From positions 2,983,001-3,047,000 of the forward strand of contig NZ_CP043476.1 in assembly GCF_009769165.1 (NCBI RefSeq): a DNA stretch of 64,000 nt, written 5' to 3'. Positions 1 through 8,369 of this stretch are shown here, one piece after another. Positions within the stretch are counted from its first letter, which is position 1, and every line of letters starts with the position of its first letter. Under the pieces are notes generated by a model. It worked only from the letters and a program-made list of their open reading frames with translations, ran no database searches and had not been told where the DNA came from. Both the position numbers and the translations under genes were made by a program. The stretch is from Xanthomonas hyacinthi (GTDB lineage Bacteria > Pseudomonadota > Gammaproteobacteria > Xanthomonadales > Xanthomonadaceae).

Positions 1-499
1 CCTGCTGAACCGCGAAGGCGGCGCCGACCAGCCAGGGCGGAGGCATTTGCCGCTGGCGAAATGCGAAGCTGCGATCATACCAGCCGCCGCCCATGCCCAG
101 GCGGCGGCCGCCGGCGTCGAAGCCGACCAGCGGCGCCACCACCAGCGCCATCTGCTCCGGCGCCAGGGTCGCCGCGGCGGCGACCTCGGGTTCGGGAATG
201 CCGTAGCGGTTGGCGGTCAGCGGCTGCCCCGGGCGCCACGGCGCGAAACGCAGGGTCTTGCCGCTGAGCACCGGCAGGCAGTACTGCACGCTGGCCGGCA
301 GGCGCAGTTGCCAGCGGTGCAGCGCGATCTCCCCGTCCATCGCCCAATAGCCGGCGACGTGGCCGTGCTGCGGCGCGAACGGCAAGTCCAGCAAGCGCTG
401 CGCCAGCGCGTCGGCGGCGGCCAGGCGCGCGGCCGCGGGGAGCGCGCGGCGGCGCGCGCGCAGTCGCTGGCGCAGGAGGTCGCGGTCGTCGGCAGTCAT
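1..499 (-). CDS. fthC: 5-formyltetrahydrofolate cyclo-ligase, partial (3' end outside window)
   Basis: This enzyme converts 5-formyl-THF to 5,10-methenyl-THF using ATP, in the cytoplasm, as part of folate one-carbon metabolism. About 166 N-terminal residues are visible, beginning MTADDRDLLRQRLRARRRAL, and the gene runs off the left edge. The family signature GMGGGWYDR (canonical GxGGGYYDR) is present near residue 145, and VVAPLVGFD precedes it as in the family. The start is the ATG at 499, chosen because the basic N-terminal helix begins there. In many gammaproteobacteria fthC (ygfA) sits next to 6S RNA and zapA. Here the same neighbours occur, with a thioesterase gene in between. Confidence 0.93.
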   Translation of the reverse strand, partial: MTADDRDLLRQRLRARRRALPAAARLAAADALAQRLLDLPFAPQHGHVAGYWAMDGEIALHRWQLRLPASVQYCLPVLSGKTLRFAPWRPGQPLTANRYGIPEPEVAAAATLAPEQMALVVAPLVGFDAGGRRLGMGGGWYDRSFAFRQRQMPPPWLVGAAFAVQQ

Positions 500-581
500 C
501 GGGCAGGCGTGGGGGGAGACGGCGCTATTGTCGGTTCCGGCGTGCGGGCTGGCTACTGGCGTCTGTCGACGCCGTGCGGCG

Positions 582-1361
582 TCACGCATAGATCGCCACC
601 GTCTGCCGGCCCGACAGCACCAGTTGCCCGGCGGCGTCCCAGATCTGCATGTCCTGCAGCGAGTAGCCGTCGCCGGCGTGTTGGCTGGCCGAGCGCAGCA
701 GGAACCAGTCGCCGGGCGCCGCTGGCTGCGGGAACTCCAGGGTCCAGGTCATCGAGCTGACCGGCGCCGGTTCGGTGAAGCAGGTCATCGCCGCCGGCGG
801 CAGGCTGTCGCCGAGCGCGGCCAGGGCCACGCTCGGGTCCACCCCGGCACTGTCGCGATGGCGCACCCACACCATCAGCTCCGGGGTGACCGCGCCGGAC
901 ACCGGCAGCGCGCCGCCGGCCAGGCGCATCTCGAAATTGGCGACGAACGCCGGGGTGGCCGCGCTGTCGGCGATCGGCGCGGCGGCGTCGGGTCCGCACA
1001 CCACGGGCCGCGCGGGCATGAAGTGGTGGGCGATGCGGCTGGGCCGCGGTTGTGCGAACAGCAGCGCCGCGCGCAGCGCGACCTGCTCGCCGGCCAGGCA
1101 ATCGACCGCGATCGAGGTGGCGGACTTGCCCTGGCGCAGCAGCCGCGCATCGAAACGCAGCGCGGCGTCGGTCGGGCCGACGAACCAGATGTGCGCCGAC
1201 TTCAGCGGCGGCAGCGCGGACGGCGCCGCGCGCAATGCGGTCTGCAACGCCAGTGCCGCGGACAGGCCGCCGAAGGCGGTGCGGCCCTGCCGCCAGCTGG
1301 CGGGAACGTCGAACCCGGCAGTGGGGTCGAAGCGGTCGATGATCTGGGCGAGCGAGGGCAT
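582..1361 (-). CDS. TesB-like acyl-CoA thioesterase family protein
   Basis: A 259-residue protein of the acyl-CoA thioesterase (double hot-dog) type. The N-terminal hot-dog carries TAFGGLSAALALQTALR and SAHIWFVGPTD, and the C-terminal half carries WTLEFPQPAAPGDWFLLR and the end GYSLQDMQIWDAAGQLVLSGRQ, which are typical of the TesB/PF13622 family. By family it would hydrolyse acyl-CoA thioesters in the cytoplasm; the substrate cannot be read from the sequence. The reading frame stays open upstream to 1673, but that extension crosses the 6S RNA gene and its terminator. The ATG at 1361 (MPSLAQIIDRFDP) is therefore preferred. Confidence 0.85.
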   Translation of the reverse strand: MPSLAQIIDRFDPTAGFDVPASWRQGRTAFGGLSAALALQTALRAAPSALPPLKSAHIWFVGPTDAALRFDARLLRQGKSATSIAVDCLAGEQVALRAALLFAQPRPSRIAHHFMPARPVVCGPDAAAPIADSAATPAFVANFEMRLAGGALPVSGAVTPELMVWVRHRDSAGVDPSVALAALGDSLPPAAMTCFTEPAPVSSMTWTLEFPQPAAPGDWFLLRSASQHAGDGYSLQDMQIWDAAGQLVLSGRQTVAIYA

Positions 1362-1472
1362 GCGGCGTCTCCGTGGCGGGGGCGCCAGTATCCAGGGTTC
1401 CGCGCGTACTTGGTCGGCGCGTTGCGGTGCGCCACGCGACAAGCGGCGTCGCCGCGGCCGCGGACGCCGGCA

Positions 1473-1505
1473 CAAAAGGAAACGGCGCCTTGCGGCGCCG
1501 TTTCC
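1473..1505 (-). terminator. Rho-independent terminator after 6S RNA
   Basis: A perfect 12-bp stem (1478-1489 with 1494-1505, loop TTGC) is followed on the minus strand by CCTTTTGTG. It lies just after the 6S RNA 3' end and separates it from the thioesterase gene. Confidence 0.85.
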
Positions 1506-1513
1506 GGGATATT

Positions 1514-1697
1514 GCATTCTCCGCCATGACGATGCGTGCGAAACGACCTTGAACCCGGGGTTCAAGTGGGATAGCTGGGGAACCATCGGGCTTCCCGCTA
1601 CAAGGCGGACCTGCACACCCGATTCCGTCGCCATCCCGTGGTCGTAATTAAGGGACAAGGCGAATGTTTGCACACGCTGTCGTTTACAGCAGAGAAC
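1514..1697 (-). ncRNA. ssrS: 6S RNA
   Basis: 6S RNA binds sigma-70 RNA polymerase holoenzyme and mimics an open promoter in stationary phase. The minus-strand transcript of about 184 nt begins near TTCTCTGCTG and ends near GGCGGAGAATGC, so the termini pair (TTCTC with GAGAA, GCGTGTGC with GCACGC). The hallmark hairpin CTTGAACCCCGGGTTCAAG (1548-1566) matches the conserved CTTGAACC..GGTTCAAG segment of gammaproteobacterial 6S RNA. Position downstream of zapA also agrees. A -10 box lies 9 bp upstream of the inferred 5' end and a terminator follows. The ends are inferred to within a few bases. Confidence 0.9.
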
Positions 1698-1705
1698 GCA
1701 GGCGA

Positions 1706-1734
1706 AGTATAGCGCTGTCGCCGCGCTTGGCTAG
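1706..1734 (-). promoter_or_regulatory. Probable sigma-70 promoter of 6S RNA
   Basis: On the minus strand TATACT (1711-1706) lies at the right distance from the inferred 6S 5' end near 1697. The -35 is weak (CTAGCC-like about 17 bp upstream), so only the -10 is well supported. Confidence 0.55.
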
Positions 1735-1796
1735 TCCGTTGGTCGGTCGCGCGCTACGCGGCAATTCACGTTGACGATCGAAATGCGCTGGATGTG

Positions 1797-2090
1797 TCAG
1801 CGCGCGGTATCGACCACGCCGTCGAGGCGGCGATTGAGGTCCGCCAGCGCGCGCGCCATCTCACCATCGCGCCGCGCCTGCGCGTCGCGCAATTGCTGCA
1901 GTTCGTGCGCCAGGTTCAATGCGGCCAGCACCGCGACCCGGTCCACCGCGGCCATGCGGTTGCTGCCGCGCACCTCGCGCATCTTCGCGTCGAGCAGGCG
2001 CGCGGCGGCGAGCAGGCTGTCGCGCTCCTCGGCTTCGACGCCGACGGTGTATTCGCGATCGAGGATGCGGACGCCGACCGGTTCGCTCAC
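1797..2090 (-). CDS. zapA: Cell division protein ZapA
   Basis: A 97-residue FtsZ-ring stabiliser. It begins SEPVGVRILDREYTVGVEAEE, the usual ZapA N-terminal strand pattern, continues with AARLLDAKMREVRGSNRMAAVDRVAVLAALNLAHEL, and ends in a coiled coil that mediates oligomerisation. Length and layout are typical. The start is the GTG at 2090, which overlaps the stop of the upstream ZapB-like gene (GTGA), so the two are probably translationally coupled. By family, ZapA bundles FtsZ filaments at mid-cell. Confidence 0.9.
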   Translation of the reverse strand: MSEPVGVRILDREYTVGVEAEERDSLLAAARLLDAKMREVRGSNRMAAVDRVAVLAALNLAHELQQLRDAQARRDGEMARALADLNRRLDGVVDTAR

Positions 2091-2308
2091 GTGTGCTGCT
2101 CCAGCGACTTGAGCCGGGTGATCATCGCTTCGACCCGCGAGCGCGCCTGCTCGTTCTTGGTCAGCAGCTGCGAGCGCTCGCCGATCAACTGTTCCTGCTG
2201 CTGGCGCAGGCTGCGGTTCTCGTCGGTGAGGCGCTGGCAGCGCTCGACCAGCGTTTCCACGCGTGCGGCGAGGGTGCGGAGCTGGGCGAGGGCGTCGGGT
2301 GTGTCCAT
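2087..2308 (-). CDS. TIGR02449-type (ZapB-like) coiled-coil protein
   Basis: A short protein (73 residues from the ATG at 2308) that is almost entirely heptad-rich coiled coil, with LRTLAARVETLVERCQRLTD and LRQQQEQLIGERSQLLTKNE. A small coiled-coil gene directly upstream of zapA is a known arrangement (TIGR02449 family) and suggests a divisome role with ZapA, similar to ZapB. It overlaps zapA by 4 bp. An upstream in-frame ATG at 2326 would add six residues; 2308 is preferred because the coiled-coil protein begins MDTPDALAQL there. Confidence 0.8.
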   Translation of the reverse strand: MDTPDALAQLRTLAARVETLVERCQRLTDENRSLRQQQEQLIGERSQLLTKNEQARSRVEAMITRLKSLEQHT

Positions 2309-2375
2309 GGCGCCCACGATAGGCATGCGCCCGAGCGGCGGTCAAGGCGCGGCCAAACGGCGCGACGGCCGCCGC

Positions 2376-4592
2376 TCAGGCCGGCAGCAGCAGCGGCCGC
2401 TGCAACAAGTGCAGGCAGGCGTCCGGTTCCAGTGCCGGCGCGACCAGGTGGCCCTGGATCTCGTCGCAGCCATGCTGGCGCAGGAACGCCAGCTGGCCGG
2501 GCTGCTCCACGCCTTCGGCGACCACTTTCAGCGCCAGCGAATGGCCCATCGCGATGATGGTGCTGGTGATCGCCTCGTCGTCCGGATCGCGGGTCAGGTC
2601 GCCGATGAACTCCTGGTCGATCTTCAAGGTGTTGATCGGCAAGCGCTTCAGGTAGGCCAGCGACGAATAGCCAGTGCCGAAGTCGTCGATCGCCAGGGCC
2701 AGGCCCAGGGCGCGGCAGGCATGCAGGGTGGCGGCGTTCTTGCCGACCTGCGACATCACCACGCTTTCGGTGAGTTCCAGCTCGACGTTGGCGGCCGGGA
2801 CCCCGGTCTCGTCCAGGATCCGCGCCATCAGCGCCGGCAGGTCGCCGCGCTCGAGCTGGATCGCCGACACGTTCACCGACATGCACAACTCGGTCAGGCC
2901 CAGCTGGCGCCACGCGCGCAGCGTGCCGCAGGCCTGGCGCAGCACCCATTCGCCGATCTCCAGGATCAGCCCGGTCTCCTCGGCCAGGGGGATGAACTGG
3001 TTCGGCGAGACCGTGCCGAAATCGGCGCTGTGCCAGCGCAGCAGCGCTTCCACGCCGACCACGCGCTGCTCGCGCAGCGAATAGCGCGGCTGGTAGACCA
3101 GCCTCAGTTCCTGGTCGAACGGGATCTTGCGCAGGCTGCTGGCCAACGTGGCGCGATGGCGGGTGGCCTCGTCCATGCGTGCCGAATACGCCTGCACATT
3201 GCGGCGCCCGGCGGCCTTGGCCTGGTACATGGCGGTGTCGGCGTGCTTGAGCAGTTCGCTGGGCAGCAAGGCGTGCTGCGGGAACAGCGAGATGCCGATC
3301 GAGGCGGAGATCGCCACTTCGCGGCGGTCCTCCAGTTGCAGCGGCGCATCGAACGCGGCCAGCACGCGCGCGGCGACGGCTTCGGCCTCGGCCTGTCCGA
3401 CGATGTCCTCCACCACCACGGTGAATTCGTCGCCAGCCAGGCGCGCGACCGTGTGCTGCGGGCCCACCGCCTGCTGCAGGCGTTCGGCGACCGCGCGCAG
3501 CACCCGATCGCCGACCGCATGGCCGAGCGAATCGTTGATGTCCTTGAACCGGTCCAGGTCCAGGAACAGCACCGCCACCGCACTGCCCTGGCGCCGCGCC
3601 CGCACGATCGCGCGCGCCAGCCGTTCGGACAGCAGCGCGCGGTTGGGCAGGCTGGTCAGCGTGTCGTAGTTGGCCAGGTAGCGCAGTTCCTGTTCGGCGC
3701 GCTTCTGCTCGGTGATGTCTTCCAGCACCACCACATGGAAGCTGTGCCGGCCGTCGGCATCGACGACCGTGTTGCGGCGCACGTGGCAGAGGATCTCCAG
3801 GCCGTCCTTGCGCCGCTTCCAGGCTTCGCCGCGCCAGGGCCGGCCGTGGTCGTGCGACGGCGGTGCAGGAACCTCGGGCGCATGGTCGAGCAGCGCCATC
3901 GGCTGGCCCAGCACTTCGCGTTCGCTGTAGCCGGTGATGCGGGTGAAGGCCGGGTTGACCGAGATGAAGCGGAACTCTTCGTCCAGCACCGCCACCGCCT
4001 CGCTCATGCTGCGCAGCACTTCGCTGGCGATGCGCCGCTCCAGGTCGGCCTGGCGGTGCGAGGTGATGTCGCGCGCGGTGCCGGCGAGCCGGCGCGGCTT
4101 GCCGTCGCTGCCGTAGTCGACCACGCGGCCGCGCACCCGCGCCCACAGCCACACGCCGTCGCCGGCCAGGTCCACCCGGTACTCGGCCATGTACACCGAG
4201 GTCAATCCCTGCAGGTGCTCGCGCAGTGTGCGCTCGGCCTGCGGCATGTCGTCGGGGTGGATGCGCAGCGGGTCGTCCTCGCGGATCACCATGGTGATCT
4301 CCCGCGCATGCGGCGCCGCTTCGTCGGCGCGCATGCGGCGCAGCTTGCGCTGTTGCAGGTCGTAGTCCCAGAAGTGCTCGCCGGAGGCCCACAGCGCCAG
4401 TTTCAGGTGGTGGTCGCGCTGCTGCAGCTGCTGCTGGCGCTGCAACTGCTGCTGCATGCGCCGCCGCCAGTGCAGCGCTTGCAGCGCCGAGACCACCGTG
4501 GCCACCGCCATGACCGCGGCGGCGGCCCAGCCCCAACGCCAGTCCGTGCCGGCATGGCCGGCAATTCCCGCAGCGACGTGCTCGATCGACAT
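2376..4592 (-). CDS. Membrane PAS-GGDEF-EAL cyclic-di-GMP protein
   Basis: A 738-residue c-di-GMP turnover protein. Order: one N-terminal membrane segment (about residues 20-40), a Gln-rich coiled coil, two PAS domains (about 65-180 and 185-310), GGDEF (about 320-480) and EAL (about 495-735). The GGDEF signature reads AGDEF, a variant also seen in active cyclases. The EAL domain keeps EALLRWHS, LELTESVV, IDDFGTGYSSL, KIDQEFI and AEGVEQ, so phosphodiesterase activity looks intact. The ATG at 4592 is chosen because the membrane helix follows it. It is divergent from the UPF0149 gene. The net activity and the signal sensed cannot be told. Confidence 0.9.
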   Translation of the reverse strand: MSIEHVAAGIAGHAGTDWRWGWAAAAVMAVATVVSALQALHWRRRMQQQLQRQQQLQQRDHHLKLALWASGEHFWDYDLQQRKLRRMRADEAAPHAREITMVIREDDPLRIHPDDMPQAERTLREHLQGLTSVYMAEYRVDLAGDGVWLWARVRGRVVDYGSDGKPRRLAGTARDITSHRQADLERRIASEVLRSMSEAVAVLDEEFRFISVNPAFTRITGYSEREVLGQPMALLDHAPEVPAPPSHDHGRPWRGEAWKRRKDGLEILCHVRRNTVVDADGRHSFHVVVLEDITEQKRAEQELRYLANYDTLTSLPNRALLSERLARAIVRARRQGSAVAVLFLDLDRFKDINDSLGHAVGDRVLRAVAERLQQAVGPQHTVARLAGDEFTVVVEDIVGQAEAEAVAARVLAAFDAPLQLEDRREVAISASIGISLFPQHALLPSELLKHADTAMYQAKAAGRRNVQAYSARMDEATRHRATLASSLRKIPFDQELRLVYQPRYSLREQRVVGVEALLRWHSADFGTVSPNQFIPLAEETGLILEIGEWVLRQACGTLRAWRQLGLTELCMSVNVSAIQLERGDLPALMARILDETGVPAANVELELTESVVMSQVGKNAATLHACRALGLALAIDDFGTGYSSLAYLKRLPINTLKIDQEFIGDLTRDPDDEAITSTIIAMGHSLALKVVAEGVEQPGQLAFLRQHGCDEIQGHLVAPALEPDACLHLLQRPLLLPA

Positions 4593-4752
4593 GGCGGGAG
4601 GAGGGCTTCGGTCAGGAAAGGGGGTGGTGGAGTGTAGGCGCCCGCCGGAAGCCTTCACAAGCAGCGCGGCACATGCGGATTGCTACACTGTGCAGTCCCG
4701 CTCCGCCGCTGGCCCCGACTCCCGTGGCGAGCGCCCAACAGGCCTTGCGTCC

Positions 4753-5298
4753 ATGATCGAACTTCCCAGCGCCGACGACGTCGCCCAGGCCAGCCGGCAG
4801 CTGGGCCTGGCCGCGTCGGCGGCCGAACTCCACGGTGCGTTGTGCGGCTGGCTGGCCGGCGCCGGCGCCGACCTGGCGGCGTGGCCGGCGGCAGTGCTGG
4901 CCGATGCCAGCATCGCCGCGCCGCGCCGCGGCGACGTGCTGGACCGGCTGCGCGAGGCCACCGCCGCGCAGCTGGAGGACCGCGACTTCACCTTCGACCT
5001 GGTGCTGGCCGATGCCGGCGCGCCGCTGTCCGAGCGCGCCGACGCGCTGTTCGACTGGTGCCGCGGCTTTCTCGGCGGCTTCGGCCTGGCCGCCGGTGCC
5101 AAGCCGCCGTTGTCGGAGGAAGGCGCAGAGTCGCTGCAGGACCTGGCGCGGCTGGCGCAGGCCAGCACCGACGATTTCGACAGCGCCGACGAGGACGAGG
5201 ACGCGCTGGCCGAGATCGAGGAGTTCGTGCGCGTGGCGGCCTTGCTGCTGCACAGCGACTGCGTGCTCGGCCCGCGCCATCGGCAACGCCTGAACTAA
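4753..5298 (+). CDS. UPF0149 (YgfB/YecA-type) family protein
   Basis: A 181-residue all-helical protein of the UPF0149 family. Characteristic pieces are ELHGALCGWLAG near residue 30, FDWCRGFLGGFGLA near residue 100, and an acidic segment (DSADEDEDALAEIEEFVRVAALLL) at the C-terminus. It lies 4 bp before pepP, as in many gammaproteobacteria where ygfB precedes pepP. The biochemical role is not evident from the sequence. Confidence 0.88.
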   Translation: MIELPSADDVAQASRQLGLAASAAELHGALCGWLAGAGADLAAWPAAVLADASIAAPRRGDVLDRLREATAAQLEDRDFTFDLVLADAGAPLSERADALFDWCRGFLGGFGLAAGAKPPLSEEGAESLQDLARLAQASTDDFDSADEDEDALAEIEEFVRVAALLLHSDCVLGPRHRQRLN

Positions 5299-5302
5299 AG
5301 CG

Positions 5303-6634
5303 ATGAAGCGACTCACCGGCATCGGCGCGGGTGAATACGCGCGTCGGCGCAAACACTTGATGGACATGGCCGGCGAACACGCCATCCTGGTACTGCCGAG
5401 CGCGCCGGAGCGGGTGCGCAGCCACGACACGCATTACCCGTACCGGCAGGATTCGGATTTCTGGTACCTGTGCGGTTTCCCCGAACCGGAGGCGGTGCTG
5501 GTGCTGGTGCCGGGCCGCAAGCACGGCGAGGCGCTGCTGTTCTGCCGCGAGCGCGATCCCGAGCGCGAGGCCTGGGACGGGCCGCGCGCCGGCCAGGAAG
5601 GCGCGGTGGAACGCTACGGCATGGACGATGCGTATCCGATCGAGGACCTGGACGAAATCCTGCCGGGCCTGCTGGAAGGCCGTTCGCGGGTGTACTACCA
5701 CTTCGGCCGCGACGTCGATTTCGACCTCAAGCTGATCGGCTGGGTCAAGCGCGTGCGCGAACAGGTGCGGCATGGCGCGCAGCCGCCGCACGAGTTCCTG
5801 GAACTGGGCCACCTGCTGCACGAGCAGCGCCTGTTCAAGTCGCGCGACGAGATCGCGTTGATGCAGGTGGCCGCCGACCTCAGCGTGGCCGCGCATCGCG
5901 CGGCGATGCGGCTGGCGCGGCCGGGCATCCACGAGTACCAGTTGCAGGCCGAGATCGAACGCGAGTTCCGCGCTGGCGACGCCTGGCCGGCGTACGGCAG
6001 CATCGTCGGCAGCGGCGCCAACGCCTGCGTGCTGCATTACCGCGCCAACGCCGCACGCCTGCGCGACGGCGAGCTGGTGCTGATCGACGCCGGCGCCGAG
6101 TACCGCGGCTATGCCGCCGACATCACCCGCACCTTCCCGGTCGGCGGCCGCTTCAGTCCCGAGCAGCGCGCGCTGCACGACCTGGTCGGCGCGGCGCACG
6201 CCGCGGCGCTGGCGCAGGCGCGGCCGGGCCTGGCCTACGAGGCCGGGCACCTGGCCGCCGTGCAGACCCTCACCGAAGGCCTGCTGCGGCTGGGCCTGCT
6301 CAGCGGCACGCTGGAACAGAACCTGGCCGATGGCGACTACCGGCGTTTCTACCGGCACAAGACCGGGCACTGGCTCGGCCTGGACGTGCACGACGTCGGC
6401 GACTACAAGCTGGCCGGCGCCTCGCGCCTGCTGGAGTCGGGCATGGTCTTCACCATCGAGCCGGGCCTGTACATCGCCGCCGACGACAGGCGTGTGGAGC
6501 CGCGCTGGCGCGGCATCGGCATCCGCACCGAGGACGACGTGCTGATCACCGACGACGGCCACCGCGTGCTGACCGCGGCGTTGGCGCGCAGCGCCGAGGA
6601 GATCGAGGCCCTGATGGCTGGGAAACGGGAATAG
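5303..6634 (+). CDS. pepP: Xaa-Pro aminopeptidase PepP
   Basis: A 443-residue dimetal M24B aminopeptidase that removes N-terminal residues preceding proline. The N-terminal AMP_N domain (MKRLTGIGAGEYARRR..., HYPYRQDSDFWYLCGF) is followed by the pita-bread fold with metal ligands in LIDAGAEYRGYAADITRTF (two Asp), HKTGHWLGLDVHDVG (His), FTIEPGLYI (Glu) and GIRTEDDVLIT (Glu). It follows the UPF0149 gene by 4 bp and is probably cotranscribed. The last codons and the TAG stop (GGGAATAGGGAATC) lie inside a heptamer repeat array, so the C-terminus seems partly repeat-derived. Confidence 0.95.
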   Translation: MKRLTGIGAGEYARRRKHLMDMAGEHAILVLPSAPERVRSHDTHYPYRQDSDFWYLCGFPEPEAVLVLVPGRKHGEALLFCRERDPEREAWDGPRAGQEGAVERYGMDDAYPIEDLDEILPGLLEGRSRVYYHFGRDVDFDLKLIGWVKRVREQVRHGAQPPHEFLELGHLLHEQRLFKSRDEIALMQVAADLSVAAHRAAMRLARPGIHEYQLQAEIEREFRAGDAWPAYGSIVGSGANACVLHYRANAARLRDGELVLIDAGAEYRGYAADITRTFPVGGRFSPEQRALHDLVGAAHAAALAQARPGLAYEAGHLAAVQTLTEGLLRLGLLSGTLEQNLADGDYRRFYRHKTGHWLGLDVHDVGDYKLAGASRLLESGMVFTIEPGLYIAADDRRVEPRWRGIGIRTEDDVLITDDGHRVLTAALARSAEEIEALMAGKRE

Positions 6635-6841
6635 GGAATCGGGAATGGGTAAAGCGGCAGGTCGCGCGTGATATGGACGGTCGCAAGCGGAAACGGCTGG
6701 GAATGGGGAGTCGGGAATGGAGAATGGGAAAAACGGAAGGCCGCGTGTCAGATAGGCGGTCGCAAACAAGGCCTTAGGTGATCGCTTTTAAGCTTTTGCT
6801 GTTGCGATTTCCCATTCTCGATTCTCGATTCCCCATTCCCG
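6619..6841. repeat. GGGAATC/GGGAATG heptamer arrays, inverted pair
   Basis: Imperfect heptamer arrays (GGGAATC, GGGAATG) start inside the pepP stop region, recur at about 6700-6735, and reappear in the opposite orientation at about 6808-6841 (ATTCCCCATTCCC). The block sits between the converging ends of pepP and pepQ, and two copies of GCGGTCGCAA-like sequence lie between the arms. The inverted arms could form a long hairpin and might act in termination. Confidence 0.75.
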
Positions 6842-6848
6842 GCGGCCG

Positions 6849-8177
6849 TCAGGCCGCCACAGCAAACGCCGGCCGGGTCAGGTTCTCCGGAGCGCCGTCA
6901 GTGCAGGCCACTTCGTCCTCGATGCGGATGCCGCCGTAGGGCGTGAACTGCGCCACGCGGGCCCAGTCCACGCTGGCGGTGTGGCCGGACTGCTTCACTT
7001 CGTCCAGCAGCATGTCGATGAAGTACACGCCCGGTTCGATCGTCACCACCATGCCGGGTTCGAGCACGCGGGTCATGCGCAGGTAGGGATGGCCGGCGGG
7101 GCGCTCGATGCGGCCGCCGCGGTCGCTGGCGGCGAAGCCGGCCACGTCGTGCACCTGCAGGCCGATCGGATGGCCGAGGCCGTGCGGGAAGAACGCGGCG
7201 CTGACGCCGCTGGCCAGCGCGGCTTCCGGCGACACGGTGATCAGGCCGAAGTCCTTGAGCACGCCCATCAGCGCCAGGTGCGCGTCGAGGTGCAACTGCT
7301 TGTAATCCACGCCGGCGCGCACGCCCTGGCCCAGGCGGATCTGCGCGGCGTCGACCGCGTCGATCAGCGCCTGGAACTCGCTGCCGGGGTCGGCGGCGTA
7401 GCTGCGGGTGATATCGCTGGCGTAGCCGTGCGCGGAGGCGCCGGCATCGATCAGCAAGCTGCGCCGCTGCGCCGGCGCCTGCCGCTGCAGTGCGGTGTAG
7501 TGCAGCACCGCGCCGTGCTCGTTCAGCGCAATGATATTCCCGTACGGCAGTTCGTTGGCGTCCTGGCCCACCGCGCTGCAATACGCCATATGGATCTCGA
7601 ACTCGCTGCGGCCGTCGCGGAATGCGGCTTCGGCGGCGCTGTGGCCGCGCACCGCCAGGTGCTGCGCCTGGCGCAGCAGCACCAGTTCGTAGGCGGTCTT
7701 GTAGGCGCGGTGGTACTCCAGGTACTGCACCACCGCGTCCGGATTGTTCGGCACGTAGTCGCCCAGCGCGCTCTGCGCTTCGCCGAGGATCGCGCAGCGC
7801 GCGGCAGGCCCCGGCAGCAGCGCCAGCGCTTCTTCCGGGGTACGGATGATGTGGATGTCGCAATGCTCCACCCACCAGCCGTTCGGCGCCGCCGGCACCA
7901 CGTGCCAGTAGTCGCGCGGCTGGTGGAAGATCAGCTGCGGGCGGCGCCCCGGGGTGTAGACCAGCCAGCTGTTCGGCACCCGGGTCAGCGGCAGCCAGGC
8001 CTTGAACTGCGGGTTCACTGCATATGGGTAGTCGCGATCGTCGAACAGCTGGTAGTGCAGGCTGCCGCTGGGCACCACCAGGTGCTCGAAGCCGCCGCGC
8101 GCCAGCGCCGTGTCGGCGCGTTGCGCCAGCGTGCGCAGGTGCTCGGCATACAGGGCGCTGGGATCGTGCTGGATCAT
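6849..8177 (-). CDS. pepQ: Xaa-Pro dipeptidase (prolidase)
   Basis: A 442-residue M24B peptidase that cleaves Xaa-Pro dipeptides in the cytoplasm. Metal ligands are visible in LLIDAGASAHGYASDITRSY, FPHGLGHPIGLQVHDVAG, VTIEPGVYFID and GGIRIEDEV. The length matches bacterial PepQ (about 440). The N-terminal region includes SLHYQLFDDRDYPYAVNP, typical of PepQ, not PepP. The ATG at 8177 (MIQHDPSALYAEHL) is chosen; the frame remains open to 8336 but that part has no family-like sequence. It converges with pepP, giving two proline peptidases side by side. Confidence 0.93.
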   Translation of the reverse strand: MIQHDPSALYAEHLRTLAQRADTALARGGFEHLVVPSGSLHYQLFDDRDYPYAVNPQFKAWLPLTRVPNSWLVYTPGRRPQLIFHQPRDYWHVVPAAPNGWWVEHCDIHIIRTPEEALALLPGPAARCAILGEAQSALGDYVPNNPDAVVQYLEYHRAYKTAYELVLLRQAQHLAVRGHSAAEAAFRDGRSEFEIHMAYCSAVGQDANELPYGNIIALNEHGAVLHYTALQRQAPAQRRSLLIDAGASAHGYASDITRSYAADPGSEFQALIDAVDAAQIRLGQGVRAGVDYKQLHLDAHLALMGVLKDFGLITVSPEAALASGVSAAFFPHGLGHPIGLQVHDVAGFAASDRGGRIERPAGHPYLRMTRVLEPGMVVTIEPGVYFIDMLLDEVKQSGHTASVDWARVAQFTPYGGIRIEDEVACTDGAPENLTRPAFAVAA

Positions 8178-8369
8178 GGCGGCGGCTCGCTCGGCGATGC
8201 GGAAAGACAGGCGCCAAGTTTGCCGCAAACCGCGCGTGGCTTGTTGATGCGCCGCGCCAGGCGTCCATGCTGCGGGCGGTTGCCAGGATGCAGGCGCGGC
8301 GTGCGGCTGGGCGGTGGAGCGGTCAGGAGGCAACACATCGCCAGCGATGGAGGCGTGTCGCGAGGTGCG

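Noticed and set aside
1362..1673. N-terminal extension of the thioesterase frame
   Set aside because: The extension overlaps the 6S RNA and its terminator, and the added residues do not resemble any thioesterase.
3415..3460. GGDEF motif reading AGDEF as evidence of a dead cyclase domain
   Set aside because: AGDEF variants occur in active diguanylate cyclases and the other cyclase residues look intact, so inactivity cannot be claimed.
1794..4637. Very long plus-strand open frame (947 codons) opposite the GGDEF-EAL gene
   Set aside because: It is the antisense of zapA, the ZapB-like gene and the GGDEF-EAL gene. The translation is rich in Arg, Gln, His and Ala with no domain, as expected of GC-rich shadow frames.
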